The position numbers and the translations under genes were made by a program. Below, piece by piece: positions 19,383-29,449 of a DNA stretch of 64,000 bases. The stretch is from Lysinibacillus louembei (GTDB lineage: Bacteria > Bacillota > Bacilli > Bacillales_A > Planococcaceae): positions 860,001 to 924,000 of the forward strand of contig NZ_CP137624.1 of assembly GCF_033880585.1 (NCBI RefSeq), given 5' to 3'. Numbering within the stretch: the stretch's first letter is position 1; each line of letters starts with the position of its first letter. The notes under the pieces are model-generated. The model saw only the letters and a program-made list of their open reading frames with translations. It did no database searches and was not told the origin of the DNA.

Positions 19383-20342
19383 TTACTTTCTCACACGCAC
19401 CCTTGGATCAGCAATGCCATATAAAATATCTGCTAATAAATTACTTAGGACTGTCAACAAAGCAATAAACATTGTAAAGCCCATTAATAGCGGATAGTCA
19501 CGCACTGAAAATGCTTGCATATAAATAGCGCCGATGCCAGGCCAATTAAAAATTTGCTCCGTAATAATTGCTCCGCCAAATAATGCCGGCAATTCAAAGC
19601 TAAACAGCGTAATAGCTGGCAGCAATGCGTTGCGTAAGCCATGCTTGAAAATGACTACGCGCTCCTTTAGTCCTTTAGCTCGAGCAGTTCTCATAAAATC
19701 CTGCTTAATAACCTCTAACATATTCGTTCTGAAATAACGTGTTAAGCCACCAATGCCAAGCATCGTTAAGACGAGTACAGGTAAAATCATATGCTCTGCT
19801 ACATCTTTCACATAAGCCCAGCCAGTAAAGTTGCTACCTGTAGTAATCATGCCACCTGCTGGCAGCCAACCTAAATCAACCGCAAATATTTTAATAATGA
19901 CTAGCCCTAAGAAAAACGAAGGTGTTGCCATTGCAGCAAAAACAATAATTGTAATAAATGTATCCCATATTGAATATTGGCGAATCGCTGAGACAATCCC
20001 AACTAAAATGGCAATAAGCCACGTTAAAATTAATGATGCTAGTGCTACAATAAATGAACTCCATATGTAATTTCCAATCACTTCGCCAACTGGCAATTGG
20101 AACTGTAATGAATAACCTAAATCACCTTGTAATAAATTTTTTAGCCAAATAAAGTAACGGATAACAACAGGCTCATTATAGCCATGCAATTCATATAGCT
20201 CTGCCTTCCGTTCAGCCGTTAAATTTTGATCTGCGTCAATAAAATTCCCAGGCACTAAGGAATATAAAAAGAAAATTAAAATCGACGCACCGAATAATGT
20301 GGGAATCATATAAAGAAGCCTTTTTATAACATAGCCCTTCAT
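19383..20342 (-). CDS. Peptide ABC transporter permease (OppB/DppB type)
   Basis: The first permease subunit, 319 residues, with N-terminal helix (IKRLLYMIPTLFGASILIFFLY), the OppB signature LVPGNFID-like SLVPG, and the EAA loop RTARAKGLKERVVIFKHGLRNALLPAITL. ATG 20342 has AAAGG 9 bases upstream; 20360 is an alternative. It lies after a long hairpin that separates it from the binding-protein gene. Confidence 0.92.
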   Translation of the reverse strand: MKGYVIKRLLYMIPTLFGASILIFFLYSLVPGNFIDADQNLTAERKAELYELHGYNEPVVIRYFIWLKNLLQGDLGYSLQFQLPVGEVIGNYIWSSFIVALASLILTWLIAILVGIVSAIRQYSIWDTFITIIVFAAMATPSFFLGLVIIKIFAVDLGWLPAGGMITTGSNFTGWAYVKDVAEHMILPVLVLTMLGIGGLTRYFRTNMLEVIKQDFMRTARAKGLKERVVIFKHGLRNALLPAITLFSFELPALFGGAIITEQIFNWPGIGAIYMQAFSVRDYPLLMGFTMFIALLTVLSNLLADILYGIADPRVRVRK

Positions 20343-20421
20343 CAGCTCATTCCTTTCCAAATCTAATTAATTATGCATCGAGATTTTGTACTGTTTCCTC
20401 TTCAAATAAGTTAACATAGAA

Positions 20422-20488
20422 AAATCCGCCCCCACTTATTTGGAGAGAATCACTGCATCATTTCTCTCCAACAAGTAAAGCGGACTTT
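20422..20488 (-). terminator. Long hairpin between binding protein and permease genes
   Basis: A multi-part stem: AAGTCCGC/GGCGGATTT at the base, ACTT/AAGT next, and GGAGAGAA/TTCTCTCC at the top, with a T-run after it on the minus strand. It probably lets only part of the transcription pass from the binding-protein gene into the permease and ATPase genes. Confidence 0.7.
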
Positions 20489-20499
20489 CCTCCTCACCA

Positions 20500-22227
20500 T
20501 TACTCTGCTAATCGTAAATTGCGTAAGCTGCTCGCAATTCCTCGATAACCATTTGGCTCAAAGCCTTCAATACGTGCATTTGCTCCACTTAATACCTTTG
20601 TATAAGCCATATAAATCACTGGCGGGTTTTCATCTAATGCTTTGTATAATTCATGGAATGCCGTCGCACGCTCTCCACTATCGTTTGTTGCAATTGTCGC
20701 ATCGATTAATGCATCAATTTCCTCGTTACCATAGCCTTTAAATGTTGAGTTTGTGCTCTTTGTATGGAAGCCTTCGATACCATCATATGGATCTGGCAAC
20801 ATCGTTGTTGAGAATGATGCTAAATCATGGTCACCTTTATCTACTCGCGCTAACAATGCATTGAAGTCCATTTGCTCCACTTGTAAGTCAATACCAATCG
20901 CTTTATAGTTCTCCTTCGCAATCGGAATTAATGTATCCCCTAAGCCACCTGCTGTCGTAAAGTAATAAACCGTTAATTTTTTGCCATCTTTTTCGCGAAT
21001 ACCATCTGTACCTTCAGTCCAACCAGCCTCTTCTAATAAAGCCTTAGCTTTCTCTGGATCGTAAGCTGTTGAACCTACTTCATCTGTATATGCCCAAGAT
21101 GTCGGTGATACAGGCACGTTTGCTACTTGTGCAAAGCCTTGGTAATATGTTGCAATAATCGTTTGACGATCTAAGCCTAATGCAAATGCTTGGCGTACTT
21201 TCGGATCTTTAAATACTTCCTTCTCATGGTTAAATACCATATAGCTGTAAGCCGATGACGTGTAAATATTAATATCTGCGAAGCCTAATGCTTGTAAAAA
21301 CTCAAAGTTATCTTGGTTTGCTGCTAACGCGCTGTAATCTAACTCACCCGTTTGGAAAAATTGCTGCGCATCGCCAACTGTTGTTTTATAAATAAAGTTC
21401 TTTGCCTTTGGTGCACCACCGTAATAGTGCTCGTTTGCTTCATAGCGAATTTCTTGCCCTGGCAAGTATGCAACAAAGCGATATGGACCTGCACCAATTG
21501 GCTTTTGATGTAATGCCGCTAAGTAATCTAAATTCCCTTTCACATAGCCGTTACCATAGTAATCCTTCTTCAAAACAGAGCCACCTAGTAGGCGCAATGT
21601 ACTTGCACTTACTTTATCTGTCGTAATTTCAATCGTGCGGTCATTAATTACTTTAATACCGGATACGCTTGTAGCATCACCGTTTTTATAGTCTAAGCCA
21701 CCAACAATGCTTGCTTCTGTAATATCTGTATTCCCTGCATATGCTGGGTCATGCAATAATGTTAATGTGAATTCTACATCTGCCGCAGTTAAAGGCGTTC
21801 CATCATCAAATTTCAAGCCTTCACGCAATGTATATGTGTAAACTAAACCATCTGCTGAAATATCCCATTTCTCTGCTAAGCCAGCGATTGGCTCACCCTT
21901 TTCATTAATGTCTACTAAAGGTTCAAACATTACTGACTGCACATTTCCATCATAGCCACTTGTATTGAAGTATGGCGTAAAGACACCACCTGGCTCCTGT
22001 AGTCCTACAACAACTGTGTCACCACGCTTCACAGCAATTTCTGGTGAAGCAGAAGGATTTTCAGCTGGAATTACTGCATCCTCTACTACGATTGTTTGCC
22101 CTACTTCTTGCTTTGAAGCAACGCCTTGCTCATTTGTTTTCTTAGCCGAGTCATCTCCGCCACAAGCAACTAGCAATGCACTTAAACCGATAACTCCTAC
22201 GGCACTAACAAATTTTTTCAAACTCAT
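20500..22227 (-). CDS. Peptide-binding lipoprotein of ABC importer (SBP family 5)
   Basis: A 575-residue extracellular binding protein. Signal peptide with lipobox (LSALLVACGG, Cys22), a charged linker, then the SBP_bac_5 fold: PLVDINEKGEPIAGLAEKWDIS, YTYTLREGLKFDDGTPLTAADVEFTL, and KVRQAFALGLDRQTI near residue 345, all typical. It is first in the operon, so it can be made in excess of the membrane subunits. The ligand (dipeptide, oligopeptide or metal-peptide) cannot be told from sequence. Confidence 0.92.
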   Translation of the reverse strand: MSLKKFVSAVGVIGLSALLVACGGDDSAKKTNEQGVASKQEVGQTIVVEDAVIPAENPSASPEIAVKRGDTVVVGLQEPGGVFTPYFNTSGYDGNVQSVMFEPLVDINEKGEPIAGLAEKWDISADGLVYTYTLREGLKFDDGTPLTAADVEFTLTLLHDPAYAGNTDITEASIVGGLDYKNGDATSVSGIKVINDRTIEITTDKVSASTLRLLGGSVLKKDYYGNGYVKGNLDYLAALHQKPIGAGPYRFVAYLPGQEIRYEANEHYYGGAPKAKNFIYKTTVGDAQQFFQTGELDYSALAANQDNFEFLQALGFADINIYTSSAYSYMVFNHEKEVFKDPKVRQAFALGLDRQTIIATYYQGFAQVANVPVSPTSWAYTDEVGSTAYDPEKAKALLEEAGWTEGTDGIREKDGKKLTVYYFTTAGGLGDTLIPIAKENYKAIGIDLQVEQMDFNALLARVDKGDHDLASFSTTMLPDPYDGIEGFHTKSTNSTFKGYGNEEIDALIDATIATNDSGERATAFHELYKALDENPPVIYMAYTKVLSGANARIEGFEPNGYRGIASSLRNLRLAE

Positions 22228-22424
22228 AACTGTTTAACCTTCTTTCAATTTTTATTTAACTTATAATATTACTTGGTTTAATACGTAAAAAAATTTGCAT
22301 TAATTTTTTATGTATATTGTTTTAATTGAAATTCGCGAATCAATTTTCAATAAAGTTATTATATTCATCAATTCTTATAAAATCAATAGGAATTATAAAA
22401 TATTTAAAAATTTATTATAAAAAA

Positions 22425-22459
22425 GATGCAGGAGTGGCAAAATCCAGCCCTTCTGCATC
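22425..22459 (-). terminator. Terminator of yacD
   Basis: GATGCAG and CTGCATC arms, extended by partial GG/CC pairing, and TTTTTT on the minus strand, 11 bases past the yacD stop. Strong rho-independent form. The rest of 22228-22424 is AT-rich and should hold the promoter of the ABC importer. Confidence 0.75.
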
Positions 22460-22469
22460 CCTTTTTATC

Positions 22470-23426
22470 CTATTTTGCATCTCCGTAAAACCAATTTACC
22501 TCATAATCTGCCCAGAAAATTTCTGGTACAACGCTTGCAGATAATTGTTCTACCGCTAATACACGTTTAATATGCTCCGCTACGTCCTCAAATGTAAAGG
22601 ATTGACCTTCTTTAATTTCACTTACATGTAAAATCGCATAGCGACCATCACTTAAAACAACAGCTTCACTTGTCGCACCTTTTTCTAGCTTTGCGACAGC
22701 TTTTAAAATGGCAGAATCAATATTGGCCTGTTGCTCCATAATAAAGCCGATATCGCCACCTAAGCTAGCTGATGGTGTATCAATAGAACGCTCCCTTGCT
22801 AGCACTGAAAATTCAGAGCCATTTTTTAGCTCCTGCAAAATGCTTTCAATGTTTTCCTTCGAATCCGCTACAATCATGCTTGTTCTATAGGAGGTCGGAA
22901 TATTGTATAGCGATTGGTTATCCTGATAAAAGGTTTCAACTGCCTCATCCGAAATAACAATATCCTTGGCTAATACTTTTTCTAAAATCAATTGTGTGCG
23001 AACTTTTTGACGAAGCTCCTTGTCTGAAAGGCTTTGGAATGTTCGGTCTGTCGTGTCCTGTGCCGAACGCATCAAGGCTAGCTCTAAATCAATTTCTTTA
23101 TCAGACACATCAATTTTATGCTCCTTAGCTGCTTTTTCCATTACAGCCTCATTGACTAAGCCTTGTAACGTCTCTTTTCCGTACATACTTTCCATTTTTG
23201 CTAGCCATTGCTGACGGGTAATTTCGTCTCCATCAATCGTGGCAACAATCTCATCATTATTCGATTTGTCCTTCGACGGCAAAAGCCACATAATAAACCA
23301 AAATAAATTCCCTGCCAATAAAATTGCGAGTACAGTTAGTGCCGGTTTTGTTTTTAAGCGCCTCTGTGAAAGAGGTGTTTTAGTTGGCTGTGTTGGTGTT
23401 GTGCGAATATTACGCGTTGATCTCAT
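22470..23426 (-). CDS. yacD: PpiC-type peptidyl-prolyl isomerase (YacD-like)
   Basis: A membrane-anchored parvulin foldase of 318 residues. There is a basic cytoplasmic N-terminus, one transmembrane anchor ([20 protein letters not shown]), a SurA_N-like region ([19 protein letters not shown]) and a rotamase domain at about residues 170-270 ([29 protein letters not shown]). It is not a lipoprotein, unlike PrsA. ATG 23426 follows GGAAGG by 8 bases and lies inside the end of hslO (17-base overlap); 23447 would extend further into hslO. Position after hslO matches Bacillus yacD. Confidence 0.88.
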   Translation of the reverse strand: MRSTRNIRTTPTQPTKTPLSQRRLKTKPALTVLAILLAGNLFWFIMWLLPSKDKSNNDEIVATIDGDEITRQQWLAKMESMYGKETLQGLVNEAVMEKAAKEHKIDVSDKEIDLELALMRSAQDTTDRTFQSLSDKELRQKVRTQLILEKVLAKDIVISDEAVETFYQDNQSLYNIPTSYRTSMIVADSKENIESILQELKNGSEFSVLARERSIDTPSASLGGDIGFIMEQQANIDSAILKAVAKLEKGATSEAVVLSDGRYAILHVSEIKEGQSFTFEDVAEHIKRVLAVEQLSASVVPEIFWADYEVNWFYGDAK

Positions 23427-24294
23427 TAATGAAGCCTTCCAATTCATCTTGACTAAAATCGTATGTTTCTAAGCAGAAATGACATTGCGCCTCCGCTTTA
23501 CCATCTTCATCGATCATCTCTTGAATTTCATTCACACCTAAACCGATAATTGCTGCACCAAAACGCTCTTTTGAACATTGACATTGGAATTGCACAGGCA
23601 CTGTGCTTAAAATTTGGAGATCGCCTTTTTCTCCTAATACCGCTTCTAAAATTTGCTCTGGCGTGTAGCCTTTTTCAATCATTTTTGAAACAGGCTCAAT
23701 TGAAGCTAATTGTGCTTCAATCGCATCAATTGTTTCTTCTTCACAGCCTGGCATTAGCTGTAAAATGAAGCCGCCTGCTGCTAAAATTGTATTATCTGGA
23801 TTCACTAAGACACCAAGCCCTACAGATGAAGGCACCTGTTCACTAGTCGCAAAATAATATGTGAAGTCTTCGGCAATTTCACCTGATACGATTGGCGTTT
23901 GTCCTGAGAACATATCACGCAAGCCTAAATCCTTCACAACTGTAAGGGCACCTTCTGTTCCTACTGCTCGACGCACATCTAGCTTCCCTTGCTCATTTAA
24001 ATCAAAATGCACTTGTCCATTCGTTACATAACCACGTACATGACCGTTTGCATCTGCATCAATAATCATCGGCCCAATTGGTCCATTGCCTTCAATTTTT
24101 ACCGTTAGCTTATCATCGCCCTTCAACATAGCCCCCATCATCACTGCGGCTGTCATTGAGCGACCTAGCGCAGCAGAAGTTGTTGGCCATGTATTATGAC
24201 GACGCTGTGCTTCTCCTACTGTTTCTGTCGTACGTACAGCAAATGCACGTACTTGTCCATTAAAGCCTATTGCTCTTACTAAATAATCATTCAT
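23410..24294 (-). CDS. hslO: 33-kDa redox-regulated chaperone Hsp33
   Basis: A cytoplasmic holdase activated by oxidation. Of its 294 residues the C-terminal redox switch carries the four zinc cysteines in CQCSKERF (about 236-238) and CHFC (about 269-272). The N-terminal core shows [21 protein letters not shown]. Length fits Bacillus HslO. It lies 15 bases after coaX and overlaps yacD at its end. Confidence 0.95.
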   Translation of the reverse strand: MNDYLVRAIGFNGQVRAFAVRTTETVGEAQRRHNTWPTTSAALGRSMTAAVMMGAMLKGDDKLTVKIEGNGPIGPMIIDADANGHVRGYVTNGQVHFDLNEQGKLDVRRAVGTEGALTVVKDLGLRDMFSGQTPIVSGEIAEDFTYYFATSEQVPSSVGLGVLVNPDNTILAAGGFILQLMPGCEEETIDAIEAQLASIEPVSKMIEKGYTPEQILEAVLGEKGDLQILSTVPVQFQCQCSKERFGAAIIGLGVNEIQEMIDEDGKAEAQCHFCLETYDFSQDELEGFINEINA

Positions 24295-24309
24295 GTTAAA
24301 TCCTCTTTC

Positions 24310-25080
24310 CTATTGATTTCGTTGATATAAAATATAAAGCCCCTTTAATGTTAAAAACGGGTCTACAATGTCGATTAATTGTGTTTCATTTGCAATTAAC
24401 TCTGCAAAGCCGCCCGTCCCAATCACTAATGGCTCTTCTTTACTTTGCTGCTTCATTCGGCTAACAATGCCTTCAACTTGACCGATAAAGCCATAGACGA
24501 TACCTGCCTGCATCGCTGCAATTGTATTTTTGCCAACAATTTGTGAAGGGCGTGCAATTTCAATGCGCGGTAGCTTAGAGGCACGTGTGTATAAAGCCTC
24601 TGTGGAAATTGCAATGCCTGGTGCGATTGCGCCACCCATATAGTCACCCTTTTCGTTTAAATAGCAATAGGTGTTAGCTGTCCCAAAATCAACGAGAATG
24701 ATTGGACGACCTGTGCCATATTCCGTCAAAGCAGCTACTGCGTTAACGATGCGATCTGCCCCAACCTCACGCGGGTTTTCGTATTTGATATTCAAACCTG
24801 TTTTCACACCTGGTCCTACAATTAACGGCTTAATATGAAAATATTTTTCACACATTCTTTGCAAGGCAAACATAATCGGTGGTACAACTGAGGATATAAT
24901 AATTCCTTCGATTTGTTCAAATGAAATGCCCTCATGCGTAAAAAATGCTTTCAGTTGCATCGCATATTCGTCCTCTGTCTTACTACGTTCTGTGACGATA
25001 CGCCAATTTTGCAAAAGCTGATGATTGTCATATATCCCAAAAATAATATTTGTATTGCCCGCATCCATTACTAAAATCAT
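24310..25080 (-). CDS. coaX: Type III pantothenate kinase
   Basis: Phosphorylates pantothenate, the first step of coenzyme A synthesis. The ASKHA-fold phosphate loop [10 protein letters not shown] starts at residue 6, PGVKTGLNI and [11 protein letters not shown] follow, and the second phosphate motif is [10 protein letters not shown]. Its 256 residues are typical. In Bacillus it precedes hslO, as here. The 190 bases between ftsH and coaX hold the ftsH terminator and a small inverted repeat (AGCGTAA/TTACGCT, 25133-25150). Confidence 0.95.
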   Translation of the reverse strand: MILVMDAGNTNIIFGIYDNHQLLQNWRIVTERSKTEDEYAMQLKAFFTHEGISFEQIEGIIISSVVPPIMFALQRMCEKYFHIKPLIVGPGVKTGLNIKYENPREVGADRIVNAVAALTEYGTGRPIILVDFGTANTYCYLNEKGDYMGGAIAPGIAISTEALYTRASKLPRIEIARPSQIVGKNTIAAMQAGIVYGFIGQVEGIVSRMKQQSKEEPLVIGTGGFAELIANETQLIDIVDPFLTLKGLYILYQRNQ

Positions 25081-25232
25081 CTACACGACACCTGCCAGCT
25101 TATTTTCATGTTTACATAAAATCATACCATATCAGCGTAAAAACTTACGCTATTTTGTCCACCATTTTTTCCAGCTTGTCAATAGCTCTACTATAAGAAA
25201 GTGATATCGGCAAATCCTTCTCAAAATAGAAA

Positions 25233-25262
25233 AACTGATGGGAATTATAATTCCCATCAGTT
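25233..25262 (-). terminator. Terminator of ftsH
   Basis: AACTGATGGGAATT and AATTCCCATCAGTT form a perfect 14-bp stem followed by TTTCTATTTTG on the minus strand. Confidence 0.8.
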
Positions 25263-25269
25263 CCTTTCA

Positions 25270-27333
25270 TTACTTTTGCTCTTCATCTGATTGCACAGTT
25301 TTTCCTAGAGGCTTATGTGGTTCTTCTTCTGTTTTACCGAAAGGCTTATGCTCCTGTGGTAAATCAGCTGTTGTTGGTGATGTTTGCTCACCTACAACCT
25401 CTTCATTCACCGTTGTAGAGCCAGCTGTTTCTACAGTAGGTTGTGCCTCTGTCACTTGCGCAACAGGCTCTTCCTTGACAGCTTCCACTTCAGCTTCTGG
25501 CAATTTACCGAAGTCGCGTAAATGCTCAATTTCTTGCGCATTTAATGTTTCTTTCTCCATTAATGTGCCTGCAATTAAATTTAACAGCTCACGCTTTTCA
25601 GTTAAAATGCGCTTTGTACGCTCATATTGAGAGTCCACAATGTTTTGTATTTCTTTGTCGATTTCATAAGCAATTTTATCAGAATAGTTTTGGTCTGAGT
25701 TAAAGTCACGTCCTAAGAAGACGTTGCCACCTTGACTTGAGCCATATTGGACGGCGCCAAGATTATCGCTCATGCCGTATTCTGTTACCATTGCACGTGC
25801 AATGCTCGTTACTTTTTGGAAGTCGTTATGTGCACCTGTTGATACTTCTCCAAGCACGATTTCTTCTGCCACACGTCCACCTAATAAACCTGCAATGCGG
25901 TCAAGTAGCTCTTGGCGCGTTGTGAAGAAGCGCTCTTCCTTCGGTAACATAATCGCATAACCACCCGCTTGCCCACGAGGAACAATCGTTACTTTATGCA
26001 CTGTATCGGCTTCATCTAGCTCTAAACCGACAACTACGTGCCCAGCTTCATGGAAAGCAACAAGCTTTTTCTCTTTTGCTGAGTAAACGCGGCTTGCCTT
26101 CGCTGGACCTGCAATAACGCGGTCAGATGCTTCATCGATATCTGCCATATTAATTGTTTTTTTGCTTTTACGAGCCGCTACAAGAGCTGCTTCGTTTAAT
26201 AGGTTTTCAAGGTCTGCACCTGAGAAACCTGGCGTGCGTTGTGCCACCGCTGCTAAATCAACTGTATCTGCTAGCGGTTTGTTGCGCGCATGCACTTTTA
26301 AAATCGCTTCACGACCTTTTACATCAGGGTGTCCTACTGTAATTTGACGGTCAAAACGACCTGGACGTAGTAAAGCTTTATCCAAAATATCTGGTCGGTT
26401 CGTTGCAGCGATGATAATAATACCTTCATTTGCTCCGAAGCCATCCATTTCAACTAACAATTGATTTAATGTTTGCTCGCGCTCATCGTGACCACCACCA
26501 AGACCAGCACCACGTTGACGACCAACCGCATCAATTTCATCGATGAAAATGATACATGGCGCATTTTTCTTCGCGTTTTCGAATAAATCACGAACACGTG
26601 ATGCACCGACACCAACAAACATTTCTACGAAATCAGAACCTGAAATTGAGAAGAACGGAACGCCTGCCTCACCAGCTACTGCACGAGCAAGTAACGTTTT
26701 ACCTGTACCTGGAGGACCTACAAGTAGAATCCCCTTCGGAATACGTGCACCAATTTCAGTAAATTTGCGGTGATCCTTTAAAAAGTCTACAACTTCGACA
26801 AGCTCTGCCTTTTCTTCATCAGCACCTGCTACATCATTAAAGCGAACCTTTTTCTTTTCTTGGTCATATAGCTTTGCCTTCGATTTTCCGAAGTTCATCA
26901 CTTTATTACCGCCACCTTGCGATTGGCTCAACAAGAAGAAGAATAAAATGATAATGATGATGAACGGGATAATACCTGTAAAGAAGTTCACCCATCCGCT
27001 TGTTTCTGGTGCATGCTCAACTTTTACATTGTAATTATTTTCAAGATCGAAAATAAGCTGCTGCGCCTGCTGATCGTTTTGTAAAACATTCAGCGTAAAC
27101 TTTTTGCTTGCCTCTTCATCATTTGATTTTTTATACTCTCCGACAATGGAAAGCACGCCTTTTGCTGGCTGTATCATGACAGTATCTACATTGCCAGACT
27201 CCAGCTCCTCAAAAAACTTTTTGTAATCTAGCTCTTCAACAGCAGAATTACTGCCGTTTACTGTGCCAAAAATCCCAACGATTACGAGAAAAATTAATAA
27301 ATAAAATATGGTATATCGAAATATTCGATTCAT
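25270..27333 (-). CDS. ftsH: ATP-dependent zinc metalloprotease FtsH
   Basis: A membrane AAA+ protease that degrades membrane and regulatory proteins. Two transmembrane segments (residues 6-24 and about 106-125) flank an external domain. The AAA module shows [28 protein letters not shown] and the second region of homology RPGRFDRQI; the protease site is [10 protein letters not shown]. Its 687 residues exceed Bacillus FtsH (637), owing to a Glu/Pro-rich tail with two copies of HKPxGKT near the C-terminus. ATG 27333 follows GAGGAGG by 6 bases. Confidence 0.96.
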   Translation of the reverse strand: MNRIFRYTIFYLLIFLVIVGIFGTVNGSNSAVEELDYKKFFEELESGNVDTVMIQPAKGVLSIVGEYKKSNDEEASKKFTLNVLQNDQQAQQLIFDLENNYNVKVEHAPETSGWVNFFTGIIPFIIIIILFFFLLSQSQGGGNKVMNFGKSKAKLYDQEKKKVRFNDVAGADEEKAELVEVVDFLKDHRKFTEIGARIPKGILLVGPPGTGKTLLARAVAGEAGVPFFSISGSDFVEMFVGVGASRVRDLFENAKKNAPCIIFIDEIDAVGRQRGAGLGGGHDEREQTLNQLLVEMDGFGANEGIIIIAATNRPDILDKALLRPGRFDRQITVGHPDVKGREAILKVHARNKPLADTVDLAAVAQRTPGFSGADLENLLNEAALVAARKSKKTINMADIDEASDRVIAGPAKASRVYSAKEKKLVAFHEAGHVVVGLELDEADTVHKVTIVPRGQAGGYAIMLPKEERFFTTRQELLDRIAGLLGGRVAEEIVLGEVSTGAHNDFQKVTSIARAMVTEYGMSDNLGAVQYGSSQGGNVFLGRDFNSDQNYSDKIAYEIDKEIQNIVDSQYERTKRILTEKRELLNLIAGTLMEKETLNAQEIEHLRDFGKLPEAEVEAVKEEPVAQVTEAQPTVETAGSTTVNEEVVGEQTSPTTADLPQEHKPFGKTEEEPHKPLGKTVQSDEEQK

Positions 27334-27374
27334 CCCCAGCCTCCTCACAACATAACAGAAAAACTATAGATAAA

Positions 27375-27404
27375 ATCTTAACATACGTTCATTTTTTGAT
27401 ACAA
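27375..27404 (-). promoter_or_regulatory. Putative sigma-A promoter of ftsH
   Basis: TTGTAT (27399-27404) and TAAGAT (27375-27380) are 18 bases apart, 42 bases before the ftsH start. A second candidate, TTGACA with TATTTT, lies about 60 bases further upstream. Confidence 0.45.
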
Positions 27405-27470
27405 TGAAAAGCCCTAGAGAAAATATGTGAAAGTCGATTTATGTCAAAATCGTTACATATGTTCTTATTT

Positions 27471-28013
27471 CTAGAATGAATACACTTCTCTTTTCAAAAT
27501 GCCAATGTACGGTAAGTTACGATATTTTTCTGCATAATCTAATCCATAGCCTACTACGAAACCATCTGGAACTTCAAAGCCTACGATATCCGCCTTTAAA
27601 TCCACTTTACGTCCAGAAGGCTTATCTAACAACGTCACAATTTTAATCGATTTCGCTTTGCGGTACTTAAATAGCTCCACAAGATAGCTTAACGTTAAGC
27701 CACTATCAATGATATCCTCAATAATGATGACATCGCGACCTTCTACACTTGTGTTTAAATCTTTCAAAATTTTTACTTCTCCTGAAGATACTGTCGCATT
27801 TCCGTAGCTTGATACGTCCATAAAGTCCATTTCGACATACGAATCGAAGCGCTTCATTAAATCTGTCATAAAAGGCATAGCGCCTTTTAATACACCGATA
27901 GCAAGCGGAAATTTATGATCGTATTCAGCTGTTAGTTGTGCACCTAGTTCACGAATACGCTCTTGAATCTGCTCCTCCGTAATCATAATTTTTTCAATAT
28001 CATTTTGAATCAT
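27471..28013 (-). CDS. hpt: Hypoxanthine phosphoribosyltransferase
   Basis: Purine salvage: hypoxanthine or guanine plus PRPP to IMP or GMP. The PRPP-binding motif [14 protein letters not shown] lies near residue 95; [15 protein letters not shown] and the C-terminal [21 protein letters not shown] are family hallmarks. Length 180 equals Bacillus HprT when ATG 28013 is used, which has GGGGG 9 bases upstream; the frame runs on to 28040 without support. It follows tilS in the conserved tilS-hpt-ftsH order. Confidence 0.95.
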   Translation of the reverse strand: MIQNDIEKIMITEEQIQERIRELGAQLTAEYDHKFPLAIGVLKGAMPFMTDLMKRFDSYVEMDFMDVSSYGNATVSSGEVKILKDLNTSVEGRDVIIIEDIIDSGLTLSYLVELFKYRKAKSIKIVTLLDKPSGRKVDLKADIVGFEVPDGFVVGYGLDYAEKYRNLPYIGILKREVYSF

Positions 28014-28043
28014 ATGTGATTCCCCCTCAAATTGTTGCAAATT

Positions 28044-29426
28044 TCAATGAGCACTACGTACAATGAGCACACAATCGTCCTCTGCACGTTGACGCTTAGA
28101 AAATTTGTTATTTACACGCACACCGAGTACAGCTAATACTTCATCTTCCGCATCGACTAATAACGGCCAATTATCACGTTCTGCTAAAGGAATTTTACAG
28201 TCAATAAATAACCTTGATAACCGTTTCGCCTGCGACATATTTGCCAATTGAATACGGTCGCCCTCTTGCCTTGTACGAATATGTAATGGGAAACTTACCG
28301 CTTTCGATTGAAAATAGTAGCATTCACCATCATGATGCCCGACATCAGCTCCTACAAATAGTTGTATATTCCCATAATCAAGCCATTTATTTAATGTTAT
28401 TACATCTGCAACACGCTCTTCATATATTGCGTTCGGACAAACGGTCACAATGTTATAGGCACGATGCATCATGTAATGATTCGGTAAATGGATTGTTGCA
28501 CTACCATTTGTAGTTTCAAATAAAGCGTAGATAGATGATAATAATGATTGACTAAGAAGTGTACTTGAATCGTTATAAATATAGTTTAATAGTATTAAAA
28601 TGAGCCTTCTTTGTAAAGCAGGTGATTCTCTTTGAAGCGTATGAATATCAATTGTATAACTTTCTGCCGTTTTTTTCACATTTCGCTCATACGCCTCCTG
28701 TGCTAAGTCCATCAAATATGCATCATCCTGCTGCAACTGGCTCGCAAGCTGCACCGCATGTGTTGCAATACGAGGATTTTCCTCTAAAAGCAGTGGAATA
28801 ATGCGATGACGAAAGCGATTACGCGTATAAGTATCCTTCGCATTGCTCGCATCCTCACGATATGTGCCTCCACATTGCTGTAAATAGCTTGCAATATCTG
28901 CCTTTGTTACAGTTAAAAATGGGCGAATCAGCTCACCTCCAGCAAATGGTCGACTTATTGCCATGCCTTGCAAGCCATTTACTGTGGCCCCCTTGGCAAG
29001 TGCCATTAGCATCGTTTCAAGCTGATCATCTGCGTGATGTGCTGTCACAAGCTTTGTACACTCCTCTCTATGCATAATCTGCTCTAAAAAGAAATAGCGC
29101 TCTCTACGACAAAGCGTTTGTAAATTGCCTGCTTCTTTTTCATGCATATCAGCTATTGGAATCGCTATGCTATGTATTGGGATATGCCGCTCTGCACAAA
29201 ATGCCTCTACAAACGCTCGATCCGCTGCGGAGGCTTCTCCTCGCAGCATATGGTCCACATGCGCTACTATAATCTCTATTTGTAGCTGTGCTCGCATTGC
29301 TTGAAAAAAATACAGCAAGCCCATCGAGTCAACGCCGCCAGAGCAAGCGATGAGAAGACGGTCTCCTGCCTCAACTAATTGCTGCTTTTTGATATAACGC
29401 ATAACATTTGCTTCGAATGAATCCAC
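28044..29426 (-). CDS. tilS: tRNA-Ile lysidine synthetase
   Basis: Modifies C34 of tRNA-Ile(CAU) to lysidine so that it reads AUA. The ATP-pyrophosphatase P-loop is ACSGGVDSMGLL (about residues 28-39), followed by HVDHMLRGEAS and TAHHADDQLET. The C-terminal TilS_C domain includes RTRQEGDRIQL and FIDCKIPLAERDNWPLL. Length 460. Essential in Bacillus. It lies between spoIIE and hpt. Confidence 0.94.
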   Translation of the reverse strand: MDSFEANVMRYIKKQQLVEAGDRLLIACSGGVDSMGLLYFFQAMRAQLQIEIIVAHVDHMLRGEASAADRAFVEAFCAERHIPIHSIAIPIADMHEKEAGNLQTLCRRERYFFLEQIMHREECTKLVTAHHADDQLETMLMALAKGATVNGLQGMAISRPFAGGELIRPFLTVTKADIASYLQQCGGTYREDASNAKDTYTRNRFRHRIIPLLLEENPRIATHAVQLASQLQQDDAYLMDLAQEAYERNVKKTAESYTIDIHTLQRESPALQRRLILILLNYIYNDSSTLLSQSLLSSIYALFETTNGSATIHLPNHYMMHRAYNIVTVCPNAIYEERVADVITLNKWLDYGNIQLFVGADVGHHDGECYYFQSKAVSFPLHIRTRQEGDRIQLANMSQAKRLSRLFIDCKIPLAERDNWPLLVDAEDEVLAVLGVRVNNKFSKRQRAEDDCVLIVRSAH

Positions 29427-29449
29427 CTTCCCACCTCCAAATCAATTTA

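Noticed and set aside
22228-22469. CodY-like site (AATTTTC...) upstream of the peptide importer
   Set aside because: At least three mismatches to the 15-base consensus in a very AT-rich region; not distinguishable from chance.
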